Notes: generated by a model not told the origin, from the letters alone. DNA of 64,000 bases from Thermincola carboxydiphila (GCA_016841725.1 JAENYP010000001.1:62001-126000), one strand, 5' to 3'. Positions 54,333 to 62,709 are shown, counted from the stretch's first letter. Numbers and translations: made by a program.

Positions 54333-54631
54333 TCCCCCCGTTTACGGCCTTTTTTTTCGTTGGTATACTGTGTCAAATCAATTTCTACCTGATCCACAAT
54401 TCCTACCACAGAAGCATCAATGGCACCATCTAAGGTTGCCCGGGCAGGACTGCCTTCTACGACGATCACCAGGTTACCCAACCCTGCGCCGATATGGTCA
54501 TTAACAATCTTTATGTTGCCTAATGGCTTCATTCTATGATCCAGGGGCTGTACAACCAGCAGGCGGTAACCTGTGATACTTTGCTCTTTCCGGGTAGCCC
54601 ATGCATTTCCAACTACTTTTCCGAGGAACAT
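54329..54631 (-). CDS. Microcompartment vertex protein, EutN/CcmL family (BMC-P)
   Basis: Pentamer-forming shell protein, 100 residues, that caps the vertices of the polyhedral shell. The family start MFLGKVVGNAWATRKEQSITG, GAGLGNLVIVVEGSPAR and DASVVGIVDQVEI are all typical. It is the only BMC-P gene here. It is followed directly (4-base overlap) by the ferredoxin-fused synthase gene, evidence that shell and nitrogen-handling genes share an operon. Confidence 0.93.
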   Translation of the reverse strand: MFLGKVVGNAWATRKEQSITGYRLLVVQPLDHRMKPLGNIKIVNDHIGAGLGNLVIVVEGSPARATLDGAIDASVVGIVDQVEIDLTQYTNEKKGRKRGD

Positions 54632-54658
54632 AGTTTGTTCACCCTTCTTTTCGTGGAT

Positions 54659-55213
54659 TTAACCTAATGAATTCCATATTGCCATGTCCGGTATGGGAAC
54701 AACAACACTCTGGACAAGAAGGCCTCTTTCGGCCACTATCCCGGTTCCGACTTGGACTGCTGCTTCAACTGCACTTATCTCACCTGAAAAATAGGCAACC
54801 CCTTTGCCCCCGATGCCAATCCCAACCTTGAGGTCAATTACTTCAACATCACTGGCTTTAGCTGCAGCATCAGCAGCAAGAATAATGGATGCTATTGAAA
54901 AGGTTTCAATAATGCCAAGGGCACCCGGTTTACTCTCAGGTATAATACTGGTGTTATTAAAGGCCTCTAGAAGCGATGCATGGACATTAGGCAGAATAAA
55001 GGTGTCAACCACAAATTGCTGACCTTTTTCGATACCGGCGGCAACTGAACTCTCAACAGCAGATACTTCCCCACTTACCAGGCCGATATATTTCCCGGGA
55101 CAGACAGCGCGAGCGGTAATCAACTCAACTTGGGCGGTTTTAACCATAATGTCAGTACTTTCGATTCCCTTTGCGATACTGTTAAATTCGACCAATCCTA
55201 GTGCAAGACTCAT
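54659..55213 (-). CDS. Tandem-domain shell protein, PduT-like (BMC-T)
   Basis: Shell protein of 184 residues with two BMC domains (residues 1-90 and 95-180; ALGLVEFNSIAKGI and ALGIIETFSIASII). Cysteine 38 in ARAVCPGKY corresponds to the residue that binds a central 4Fe-4S cluster in PduT trimers. It thus probably conducts electrons through the shell in partnership with the PduS-like protein encoded 3 bases upstream. Confidence 0.9.
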   Translation of the reverse strand: MSLALGLVEFNSIAKGIESTDIMVKTAQVELITARAVCPGKYIGLVSGEVSAVESSVAAGIEKGQQFVVDTFILPNVHASLLEAFNNTSIIPESKPGALGIIETFSIASIILAADAAAKASDVEVIDLKVGIGIGGKGVAYFSGEISAVEAAVQVGTGIVAERGLLVQSVVVPIPDMAIWNSLG

Positions 55214-55216
55214 GGG

Positions 55217-56560
55217 TTACCTCCTTTCGATGACGATTCGTTCAGAGTCAACCTTACTGACTACGCCATCTATACTGGAATAAAGGTTTGCACCCAACTT
55301 GCCCTTGGGTATACCTGCAATTAAATCTCCTGTGGTTATGGTATCCCCTTCTCTGACAACGGGTGCAGCCGCTGCACCGATGTGCTGGCGTAAGGGAAGG
55401 CTGACTCTGTCAGGGACCATCTTAAGGGACCGGAAGGGCGCCGGAACATCATAAGCGGTAAGTCCCAGCCATTTTTTCACTTTCTGAGAGGGCATCCGGC
55501 GGTAATTTCTTTGCGGATTTGCCATCAGATTCCCCTTGTCCTTTTGTTCCCTGGCAATTTTTGCTTTTGCCAATTCGGTCTTTAAAAAACTGTTAATTGC
55601 CCGTGGTGACAGACCGTTTGGGCAGACAATTTCACATAAACCACAATCAGAACAGTAGTAGGCATCTTTGAAATATGCTCCCTGGGTCAGAGGGAAACCA
55701 AATGCACGCATAATCAAATGTGGCCTGAAATGGTGTCCAATCAACTGTCTGGGGCAGGAGTCACTGCAGTAAGAGCACTGGATACAGGCTGCCTTCGCCC
55801 GGCGGGCAGTTTTTACAAAATCTTCCTGTTTGCGGACTGCTGCCGGGTGCTCCCTGGGTAAAACCAGGAGGGCGCTGGTAGTCTTGGTAACCGGCGTATT
55901 GAAATCAGTGACAAGTTTCCCCATCATCGGCCCGCCGTCAATCACCTGCATTCCTTCCAGCTCTACCGCCAGGAAGTCAACCAACAATTCACCCACTGAG
56001 ATTCCCAGGGGAACCTGTAAACTACACGGTTTACTCACAGCTCCACCGATAGTGACCCACTTGGTGATTACCGGTTGTTCCTCCAGCGCCCGGGAGACGT
56101 TATACAGAGTCTCGATGTTGATTACTGCTACGCCGACCTGTATGGGAATACCACCTTCGGGAATGATTCTTCCCGTTGCTTCAAAAACTAAAACCTGTTC
56201 ATCCCCTGCCGGATAAAAGTCTTCCAGCAGGCATAATTCAATTGGGGGCTTAATATACTGTTTTAGCCTGTTGATTAGGGTTTCGTGCTTCTTTTTGATG
56301 CCAATTATTGCTTTTGGCACCTTAAATACTGATACAAGCAGTTCCAGGCATTCCACAAGCTTCAGTGTCTCCTGCTGTAAAAGAACCTGGTCCTTATACA
56401 ACAGGGGTTCACACTCAGCCCCATTAATAATCAGAAATTCAAGTCCGGCATTCAGTTTCACATGGGTGGGAAATCCGGCGCCTCCGGCACCTACAACACC
56501 GGCTGTCTCAATAAGTTCCAGTAATTTTGACTTTTCCGTTATTTGTTGCATACTTGGCAC
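55217..56560 (-). CDS. PduS/RnfC-like flavo-iron-sulfur NADH dehydrogenase
   Basis: Protein of 447 residues of the RnfC/PduS group: N-terminal glycine-rich GVVGAGGAGFPTHVKLN, an NADH/FMN-binding core (IINGAECEPLLYKD), and two 4Fe-4S motifs (CIQCSYCSDSCPRQ, CSDCGLCEIVCPNG). A lipoyl-like/SLBB end (GDTITTGDLIAGI) follows. In the Pdu system PduS reoxidises lumenal cofactor and passes electrons to PduT. With no alcohol dehydrogenase in this operon it may be the main route for NADH recycling. Confidence 0.9.
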   Translation of the reverse strand: MPSMQQITEKSKLLELIETAGVVGAGGAGFPTHVKLNAGLEFLIINGAECEPLLYKDQVLLQQETLKLVECLELLVSVFKVPKAIIGIKKKHETLINRLKQYIKPPIELCLLEDFYPAGDEQVLVFEATGRIIPEGGIPIQVGVAVINIETLYNVSRALEEQPVITKWVTIGGAVSKPCSLQVPLGISVGELLVDFLAVELEGMQVIDGGPMMGKLVTDFNTPVTKTTSALLVLPREHPAAVRKQEDFVKTARRAKAACIQCSYCSDSCPRQLIGHHFRPHLIMRAFGFPLTQGAYFKDAYYCSDCGLCEIVCPNGLSPRAINSFLKTELAKAKIAREQKDKGNLMANPQRNYRRMPSQKVKKWLGLTAYDVPAPFRSLKMVPDRVSLPLRQHIGAAAAPVVREGDTITTGDLIAGIPKGKLGANLYSSIDGVVSKVDSERIVIERR

Positions 56561-56564
56561 CTCA

Positions 56565-57365
56565 TTAACGTGTAATTGAAATGGTCAGTCCCAGCTTGGC
56601 TGCAGTTTCACGGGCTAAAGGAGTTACTATGCACCTCTGGGGAGTTCTGATTTCTCCCATGGACATCTCATGGTATTTTAAAATATCTGCTTCGGTCAGT
56701 ACGGTAACTTTTGAATCCCCGGTCACTTCTTTTCCCAAGGCCGTCCCCTGAAGTTGCTGCCTCAATGCAGTTACCATTTCATCCCGCCGCATCAGCGTGA
56801 TATTCAGAGACCTCAAGGTCTTTTGGTAATCATTCAGCAGCTTAACATAAGGTGCAGGTATTGATTTGTATGCCTTTTGCAGATTTCCCGGCAGCAAATT
56901 ATCATCAAGGGCTGCCAATACAGGTTTACCCTGCATAACTGCGGAAATCGCAATTTTTGCCGACAAGGTATCATTAAAGCCTAAGGCTAATCTGGCAGCC
57001 AATTCCTGACCCACCCAGGGTATTACCACCACTCTTGCTGCAGCCAACAACTGTTCCATATCTGTGCAGTCAGTCGGTCTGATAATCCTCCCGTAATTGC
57101 TCTCAGGAGACCATTCCGTTTCGGCAGCGGAATTTCTTCCCGGCTCCTCCAGGTCTACGAATATTGCCGGGTTAGGCGCTATTTCGCGGAATTGAGGCAG
57201 CCAGGCCAAGGTTTCTGCCACCCTGGCCCGAGACCCATTGACAATAAATACCACTGGATTTGCCTCTTGAACGATATCTTTGTTTTCTAATACCGGTGAG
57301 CCCTTTTCATTCAGGTGTTTTAACACCAAGCGGGTAATTATTTCAACCATATCCTGATCAAACAT
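56565..57365 (-). CDS. Microcompartment-associated protein with encapsulation-peptide-like N terminus
   Basis: Protein of 266 residues that I cannot assign to a characterised enzyme. Residues 1-22 (DQDMVEIITRLVLKHLN) form an amphipathic helix, followed by a polar linker (GSPVLENKDIVQEAN), the pattern of BMC cargo-targeting peptides. The centre looks like a flavoprotein/Rossmann alpha-beta fold (VVFIVNGSRARVAETLAWL, AARVVVIPWVGQELAARLA), and the end (CIVTPLARETAAKLGLTI) recalls motifs next to PduL and EutT-type domains. ATG 57365 overlaps the pduL stop; the open frame extends to 57467 but that part lies inside pduL. Confidence 0.7.
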   Translation of the reverse strand: MFDQDMVEIITRLVLKHLNEKGSPVLENKDIVQEANPVVFIVNGSRARVAETLAWLPQFREIAPNPAIFVDLEEPGRNSAAETEWSPESNYGRIIRPTDCTDMEQLLAAARVVVIPWVGQELAARLALGFNDTLSAKIAISAVMQGKPVLAALDDNLLPGNLQKAYKSIPAPYVKLLNDYQKTLRSLNITLMRRDEMVTALRQQLQGTALGKEVTGDSKVTVLTEADILKYHEMSMGEIRTPQRCIVTPLARETAAKLGLTISITR

Positions 57366-58170
57366 CGCTGTCTTCTCCCGATATCCAAATGGTCCCCGCA
57401 GTACCCGTCGCCAAAGAGGCAGCATTCGCCTCATCAGTGTCCAGGTGCATCTCCAGGTTGAAATCATCCCTCACTCTTACCAGCACCTCATCATAAACCA
57501 GACTTCTGGGTCCCGCTACCCGGACCTGGACCTTGTCATGGTCCTTTAAACCCATCCTTTTGGCATCCTCAGATGTCATATGAATATGGCGTAATGCAGT
57601 TATGACACCTTCTTCAAGATCTACCGTACCCCTGGGTCCAATCAGAGTAATCCCGGGAGTACCGGCTAAATCTCCGGAATCCCTTTCTGGAGGTATAATC
57701 CCCAAGCGGTGGCCGTCGGTCCGGGAAATCTCTACCTGGGTCTGGGAACGCTCAGGTCCAAGAACCCGGGCGCCGATAATTATCCCCTTAGGACCGACCA
57801 GCACTACTGTCTCTTCTGCAGAGAACTGACCAAACTGGGATAGTTCACCTTTCTTGGTCAGGCGATAACCCTCTCCAAAAAGAACTTCCACATCTTTCTG
57901 GCTTAGATGGACATGGCGACCGGAAACTGCCAGCCTGATATCACCAATCTTTTTCAAGATGTCCGGGCATTTACAGACAATGCCCGCAGATCCGGGTTCC
58001 GGTCTCCTGTCTCCTGTTTCGTGCTGAATAATGAGTTCGGTTCCTGTTTCCTTTAGATAGTGGCGGGCAGACGGGGTGATCAGGGTATGATTTGATACTG
58101 CTATTTCCTTGGGCATCTGACCCCGGTATTTATGCCTTAAATCCAATTCAGTTAAAACCCTCAATAGCAT
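57358..58170 (-). CDS. pduL: Phosphate acyltransferase PduL with N-terminal extension
   Basis: Converts acyl-CoA plus phosphate to acyl phosphate and CoA, recycling CoA inside the shell. The protein has 270 residues. From about residue 75 the PduL domain shows the zinc-binding pairs SGRHVHLS and ITALRHIHMT. The first 60 residues (ITPSARHYLKETGTELII) are an extra domain similar to the N-terminal part of EutT/PduO-neighbourhood proteins. The gene overlaps the next by 8 bases and follows the aldehyde dehydrogenase by 28 bases. Confidence 0.92.
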   Translation of the reverse strand: MLLRVLTELDLRHKYRGQMPKEIAVSNHTLITPSARHYLKETGTELIIQHETGDRRPEPGSAGIVCKCPDILKKIGDIRLAVSGRHVHLSQKDVEVLFGEGYRLTKKGELSQFGQFSAEETVVLVGPKGIIIGARVLGPERSQTQVEISRTDGHRLGIIPPERDSGDLAGTPGITLIGPRGTVDLEEGVITALRHIHMTSEDAKRMGLKDHDKVQVRVAGPRSLVYDEVLVRVRDDFNLEMHLDTDEANAASLATGTAGTIWISGEDSDV

Positions 58171-58198
58171 TCACCTCTGGAACCAAATTGGTCCATAT

Positions 58199-59647
58199 TT
58201 AGACAGCCACTTGTTCCAATACCTGTTGGATAACCTTTTTCAAAATCTCGTCTGACACTCCCTGATTTATCTGGGCCGGCGCGGTTTGTGCAGAAACTTC
58301 TTCCAGGCCGTATGCCAGCCTTTTAATAGTAATTAAATGCCGCGGGGTAATATTGTCTCCGGTACTGTTTTTGCCCCAGCTCCCACAACCCAATGTGAGT
58401 GAAGGCGCCAGGCCTGTGCTTAATCCAACCGCTCCATGAGTGGAAGGGGTATTCACCAGGATACGTGAAACCGGTTTCTTCAGGGCAAATTCCCTGATGA
58501 TACTTTCATCCCTGGAGTGGATTGACAGGGTGTGTCCAATGCCGCCATAGTTGAGGATTTCAATACACTTTTCACAGGCAGAGTGCCAATCACTTGCGGT
58601 GTAAAGAGCCAAAACCGGTGACAGCTTTTCCATTGAAAAGGGAAATGCCCTGCCCACACCGCTCTCCTCGGCTACCAGGACCCTGACATCTGAAGGTACA
58701 TTAAAACCTGCCATAGCGGCTATTTTCTGTGGAGGCCGCCCTACAATCCCCGGGTTAAGACCGCCATTAGGCTTAACCAGAACCCCTTCAACCAGGCGTT
58801 TTTGCTCCGCATTCAGCATATAACACCCGACCCGGCGCAATTCCTGGATCACTTGTTCTTTGATAACATCTTCCACTACGATAGCCTGTTCAGATGAACA
58901 TATTGTCCCATTATCAAAGGTCTTGCTCACCATAATGTCGGCAATAGCCTTGGTGATATCGGCTGTTCTCTCGATAAAAGCCGGTACGTTTCCCGGTCCC
59001 ACCCCATATGCGGGCTTTCCGGTACTGTAGGCCGCTCTTACCATAGCTGCACCACCTGTAGCCAGAATCATGTCAACACCACGGTGTTTCATTAACTCAT
59101 CAGTGCCTTCCATAGTGGCATGGGACAGACAGCCGATGATTCCCGCAGGGGCTCCCATAGCAACCGCCGCTTCACTCATTATTCTGGCGGTTTCCACACT
59201 GCACTTGATAGCTGCAGGGTGGGGGCTGAAAACGATGGCGTTCCTTGATTTAATCGCGATCAGAGCTTTATAAATCAATGTGGAAGTTGGATTTGTAGTT
59301 GGCAGGAGACCCAGGATTACTCCAACAGGTTCTGCAATTTCCAAAACCTTGCGTTCCGGATATTCGGCGATAACGCCTACTGTCTTCATGTCTTTGATGT
59401 ATTCATATACTGTTTCAGAAGCCAGCAGGTTTTTAGCAACCTTATCTGCAACTACTCCAAAACCAGTCTCCTCTACTGCCATTTCGGCCAACCGTAAGGA
59501 GTTGTTTTGCGCCGTTTCGGCCATAACTTGGATAAGCCTGTCAATTTGTTCCTGACTGTATTCCTTTAACTTAAGAAACGCCTCTCTGGCCTGTTTAACT
59601 AGGCAGCGTGCTTCATGGACCGACCTTAGGTCTACATCCAAGTCCAT
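58199..59647 (-). CDS. CoA-acylating aldehyde dehydrogenase (PduP/EutE family) with C-terminal cargo helix
   Basis: Oxidises an aldehyde with NAD and CoA to acyl-CoA, 482 residues. The catalytic cysteine is in DNGTICSSEQAIVV, and PTTNPTSTLIYKAL and GPGNVPAFIERTAD are family motifs. The main domain ends near residue 445; then comes a linker (SAQTAPAQINQG) and a terminal amphipathic helix (SDEILKKVIQQVLEQ), resembling encapsulation peptides but at the C terminus. Expected substrates are acetaldehyde or propionaldehyde. Confidence 0.92.
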   Translation of the reverse strand: MDLDVDLRSVHEARCLVKQAREAFLKLKEYSQEQIDRLIQVMAETAQNNSLRLAEMAVEETGFGVVADKVAKNLLASETVYEYIKDMKTVGVIAEYPERKVLEIAEPVGVILGLLPTTNPTSTLIYKALIAIKSRNAIVFSPHPAAIKCSVETARIMSEAAVAMGAPAGIIGCLSHATMEGTDELMKHRGVDMILATGGAAMVRAAYSTGKPAYGVGPGNVPAFIERTADITKAIADIMVSKTFDNGTICSSEQAIVVEDVIKEQVIQELRRVGCYMLNAEQKRLVEGVLVKPNGGLNPGIVGRPPQKIAAMAGFNVPSDVRVLVAEESGVGRAFPFSMEKLSPVLALYTASDWHSACEKCIEILNYGGIGHTLSIHSRDESIIREFALKKPVSRILVNTPSTHGAVGLSTGLAPSLTLGCGSWGKNSTGDNITPRHLITIKRLAYGLEEVSAQTAPAQINQGVSDEILKKVIQQVLEQVAV

Positions 59648-59690
59648 ATCATCGCCTCTTTCTTTTGGTAGTTACCATTTTTCTGCACCA

Positions 59691-59972
59691 TTAATCCTCA
59701 ATTTTAGGCAGAATCCTGTCAACATCTTCATGAGGACGGGGAATCACATGGACCGCTACCAGTTCACCAACCCTGGATGCTGCTGCCGCTCCGGCATCAG
59801 TTGCAGCCTTAACAGCGCCTACATCACCGCGTACCATAATCGAAACATAACCTCCGCCAATGGTTTCCTTACCGATGAGCCTCACGTTGGCAGCCTTTAC
59901 CATAGCGTCACCAGCCTCGATTGCACCAACCAAACCTTTAGTTTCAACTATTCCTAATGCCTTCATTTCCAT
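59691..59972 (-). CDS. Hexameric shell protein, EutM/PduA family (BMC-H)
   Basis: Single BMC-domain protein of 93 residues ([40 protein letters not shown]), the main facet tile of the shell. It is the only BMC-H gene in the operon, located between the opine-type dehydrogenase and the aldehyde dehydrogenase. Confidence 0.95.
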   Translation of the reverse strand: MEMKALGIVETKGLVGAIEAGDAMVKAANVRLIGKETIGGGYVSIMVRGDVGAVKAATDAGAAAASRVGELVAVHVIPRPHEDVDRILPKIED

Positions 59973-60013
59973 TATTTGTTTCCTCCCTTATGCTTTTTTG
60001 TTTTTATTTTTAT

Positions 60014-61255
60014 TTAACCGTTTACATATTCCAGCATCGCATCGCGATCAATTTTGGGGAAGCCTAATTTGTCAAGTGTCCTTCCTTCGTTACTGAAGTC
60101 CACCGCACACATAGCGCTGCCCAGGTTAATAATCGCATCCATCATCGGGGTCGGGACTCCCACAAGCCTGCCAAATTCCGCCATCGGAACCAGGCTGTTA
60201 GGAACCTCATCCAGCACATGATAGTATGCCAGGAAATGCTTAGGCGCCGAGAAGCCTACATAATAGTGGTTATTCTGCAGCACATCATAAAGGGTATCGC
60301 CGTCGATATCATAACATTCCTTATACCACTGCTTGGCCGAGGTCGGTTTCAGACCAAAGGCCTTCACAATAGCTACCTTTTCATCATCAATACCCTGCAT
60401 AACCAAGTTACACATAGTCGGTGAGATGATATCCCGGTAATACCTCAGATCCTGGCCCTTGGCAGCAAGGTCAATGAGACCGGTGTTCAGGAGCATCGGA
60501 GCCGGATGTACTACCATTCCATGATTGTTCAGACTGGTTTCCAGGACATTGGCTGCCGCCTTGTATTCGGGGTAAACCTTGTTTACCACAGCTAATGCGG
60601 CCTGGGTATCTTTTGCCGGCAGGGCGGCAAACTTAACCACATTTTTAACCTTCATAATCTCAACATGGGCCGGACCCCTGCTCTCAACAGCATATAAGAA
60701 GGTCTGGGCTTCTGACAAAATAAACTTGGTCTTTACAGCATACCTGTTCAGGGTAGCCCTGAACTCCAAAGCACCGCCGGTACGACCGGGACTCAGAACC
60801 AATATCTGTCCTTCCTTTAAAGAACCGCCTATTAATGATGCAATTGTTTTATGAGCCAGAGCAGGCATGATTACGAAGATCAGGTCCACATCGCGGACCG
60901 CTTCATCCAGAGAGCTGGTCAGCAGTTCAATGCCGCCATCTTCCATTTTGGCAAATGCCTGGACATCACCCTCCATTTTAATCCCGCCGCGTTCCCTGAC
61001 AGGGGTCAGTTCCTTCTCAAAGGGACTGTAAATATTAACCGGAAAACCTCTGCTGACAATATGTCCTGCAGTAGCTAACCCGCCGTGACCTGCTCCCAGG
61101 ACAGCTACTTTCACTTTACCTTTGCCGGCATTATAAGCAGGTGCATTGTTAAAACTGGGCGCATAGCCGCCACTCTTCGAAAACGCCTGGGGACTGCTTT
61201 TTTGCAGTTCATTAATTACTGAACCAACAATTGACGCGATTTCCGTATTATTCAT
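60014..61255 (-). CDS. Octopine/nopaline-dehydrogenase-family enzyme with N-terminal encapsulation-type helix
   Basis: NAD(P)-dependent opine dehydrogenase family member, 413 residues. The Rossmann motif VAVLGAGHGGLATAGH begins only at residue 49, and the catalytic domain has the conserved NNHGMVVHPAPMLLN. Ordinary members start at the Rossmann strand. The extra 48 residues consist of an amphipathic helix (NNTEIASIVGSVINELQ) and a flexible linker, very like the PduP targeting peptide, so the enzyme is probably lumenal cargo. The family forms or cleaves secondary amines: amino acid plus carbonyl and NADH. I infer oxidative cleavage of an N-alkylglutamate to glutamate and aldehyde. Confidence 0.88.
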   Translation of the reverse strand: MNNTEIASIVGSVINELQKSSPQAFSKSGGYAPSFNNAPAYNAGKGKVKVAVLGAGHGGLATAGHIVSRGFPVNIYSPFEKELTPVRERGGIKMEGDVQAFAKMEDGGIELLTSSLDEAVRDVDLIFVIMPALAHKTIASLIGGSLKEGQILVLSPGRTGGALEFRATLNRYAVKTKFILSEAQTFLYAVESRGPAHVEIMKVKNVVKFAALPAKDTQAALAVVNKVYPEYKAAANVLETSLNNHGMVVHPAPMLLNTGLIDLAAKGQDLRYYRDIISPTMCNLVMQGIDDEKVAIVKAFGLKPTSAKQWYKECYDIDGDTLYDVLQNNHYYVGFSAPKHFLAYYHVLDEVPNSLVPMAEFGRLVGVPTPMMDAIINLGSAMCAVDFSNEGRTLDKLGFPKIDRDAMLEYVNG

Positions 61256-61307
61256 CTGTTATGGTCACCTCATTTATCCTTTTAGGAATTTTTTAACATC
61301 ATAACTG

Positions 61308-62678
61308 TTATGCCATTTCCATATACCTTTTGCGTTCCCAATCAGTTACTGATTTAAGGAAAACCTTGATTTCCCACAGCCTTGTTGACAGGTAGTGGTC
61401 AATAAACTCTTCACCGAAGAATTGCTTGGCTGCCGCGCTGCCTCTTAAGGATTCCATTGATTCAGTAAGGTTTTTGGGCAGCGGCTTGGCTATTTCCGGA
61501 GGTAAGTTATAGCCATTTTCACGGACCAGCAGTTTGGTAGGCTCGATCTTATTCATTATTCCATAAAGACCTCCTGCCAAAAATGCAGCAGTTACCAAAT
61601 AAGGGTTGCCATCAGCGCCAGGAGTCCTGTTCTCCAAACGGGCGCCTTTCTTTGAAGAGGTAATAGCCCGGCATGCCACAGTCCTGTTGTCTATGCCCCA
61701 GGTTTCATTAAAGGGAGCATAGGACTCTTCAACAAAACGCTTGTAAGAATTAATGGTTGGTGCATATAGGGCTGTAAACTCACGCAGTGTAGCCAGAACC
61801 CCGCCTGCAAAATACCTCATGGTATCAGATATGTTGTGAGGGTTATTGGCATCATAGAATAGGTTTTGAGTCCCATTTAGATCCCAGAGACTTTGGTGGA
61901 TATGGAAAGAGTTGCCCGAAATCCCTTCCTGCCATTTTGCCATAAAGGATGCAAACAGGTTCTTCTCAACAGCAATTTCCTTAATATAGGTTTTGTAGAG
62001 AACCGTCCGGTCAGCCTGTTCCAAAGCATCAGTGTATTTAAGGTTAACCTCAAACTGTCCGGGACCGTATTCCGTATTACAGGCCTCCAGTTCAATATTG
62101 TACTGGTCCATACGGCGTCTGACTTCACCGATGATGTATTCTACCGCTGATGACCGGACAAGGTTGTAGCAGTGAATCCCTGGAAGCAAAACATTGGGAT
62201 TAGAAAATTGTTTCTCATTCATGGTTTTGAGTGTTTCATCAAAAAGGTAAAACTCCAGTTCTGATGCTGAATAAGGCCGGAAACCAAGTTCATTGGCCTT
62301 GGCGATAACTTTTTTCAGGACTGATCTGGGGGCAATATTCAAGGGTTCACCGTGTTCTGTGTAATAATCGCAGAGTACAGAGGCGGTTTTTTCCTGTCCG
62401 GGCACTACCCGGAAGGTATTCAGATCCGGGACAGCAACAATATCACCATACCCGGTATCCCATCCGGTAAACTTCAGTGGAACTTCATAAATCTGATTCT
62501 GGATATCCCAGCCAAAGAGCACGTCACAGAAACAAATCCCCTTGTCCCAGGCGGAACCCAAAAACTCTCTGACCGGTATTCTTTTGCCCCGGTATACTCC
62601 GTCAATATCCACCCCGCCGATTTTGATGGTGTCAATTTGTTCCTTTTCAATAATTTCCCTTATCTGGTCAATGTTCAA
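61308..62678 (-). CDS. Glutamine-synthetase-like ligase (gamma-glutamylamide synthetase candidate)
   Basis: ATP-dependent ligase of the glutamine synthetase superfamily, 456 residues, in the subgroup of GmaS/PuuA-like gamma-glutamyl ligases rather than housekeeping GlnA. The N-terminal beta-grasp (KIGGVDIDGVYRGKRIP), glutamate-binding ASELEFYLFDE, metal site GNSFHIHQSL and ENRTPGADGNPYL are intact, and the C terminus ends DWERKRYMEMA. As first gene of the microcompartment operon it probably activates an amine by joining it to glutamate. Start is TTG 62678 behind GGAGGAGG. Confidence 0.85.
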   Translation of the reverse strand: MNIDQIREIIEKEQIDTIKIGGVDIDGVYRGKRIPVREFLGSAWDKGICFCDVLFGWDIQNQIYEVPLKFTGWDTGYGDIVAVPDLNTFRVVPGQEKTASVLCDYYTEHGEPLNIAPRSVLKKVIAKANELGFRPYSASELEFYLFDETLKTMNEKQFSNPNVLLPGIHCYNLVRSSAVEYIIGEVRRRMDQYNIELEACNTEYGPGQFEVNLKYTDALEQADRTVLYKTYIKEIAVEKNLFASFMAKWQEGISGNSFHIHQSLWDLNGTQNLFYDANNPHNISDTMRYFAGGVLATLREFTALYAPTINSYKRFVEESYAPFNETWGIDNRTVACRAITSSKKGARLENRTPGADGNPYLVTAAFLAGGLYGIMNKIEPTKLLVRENGYNLPPEIAKPLPKNLTESMESLRGSAAAKQFFGEEFIDHYLSTRLWEIKVFLKSVTDWERKRYMEMA

Positions 62679-62709
62679 TTTTCCTCCTCCTTTCCGGTAT
62701 TACAATTTT

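Noticed and set aside
47407-62678. Ethanolamine (Eut) or propanediol (Pdu) microcompartment
   Set aside because: No EutBC ammonia lyase, diol dehydratase, glycyl-radical enzyme or cobalamin adenosyltransferase is encoded in the operon.
47407-62678. Methylamine as the microcompartment substrate
   Set aside because: The product would be formaldehyde, which does not fit CoA-acylating aldehyde dehydrogenase, PduL and acetate kinase; a C2 or C3 amine fits better. Not fully excluded.
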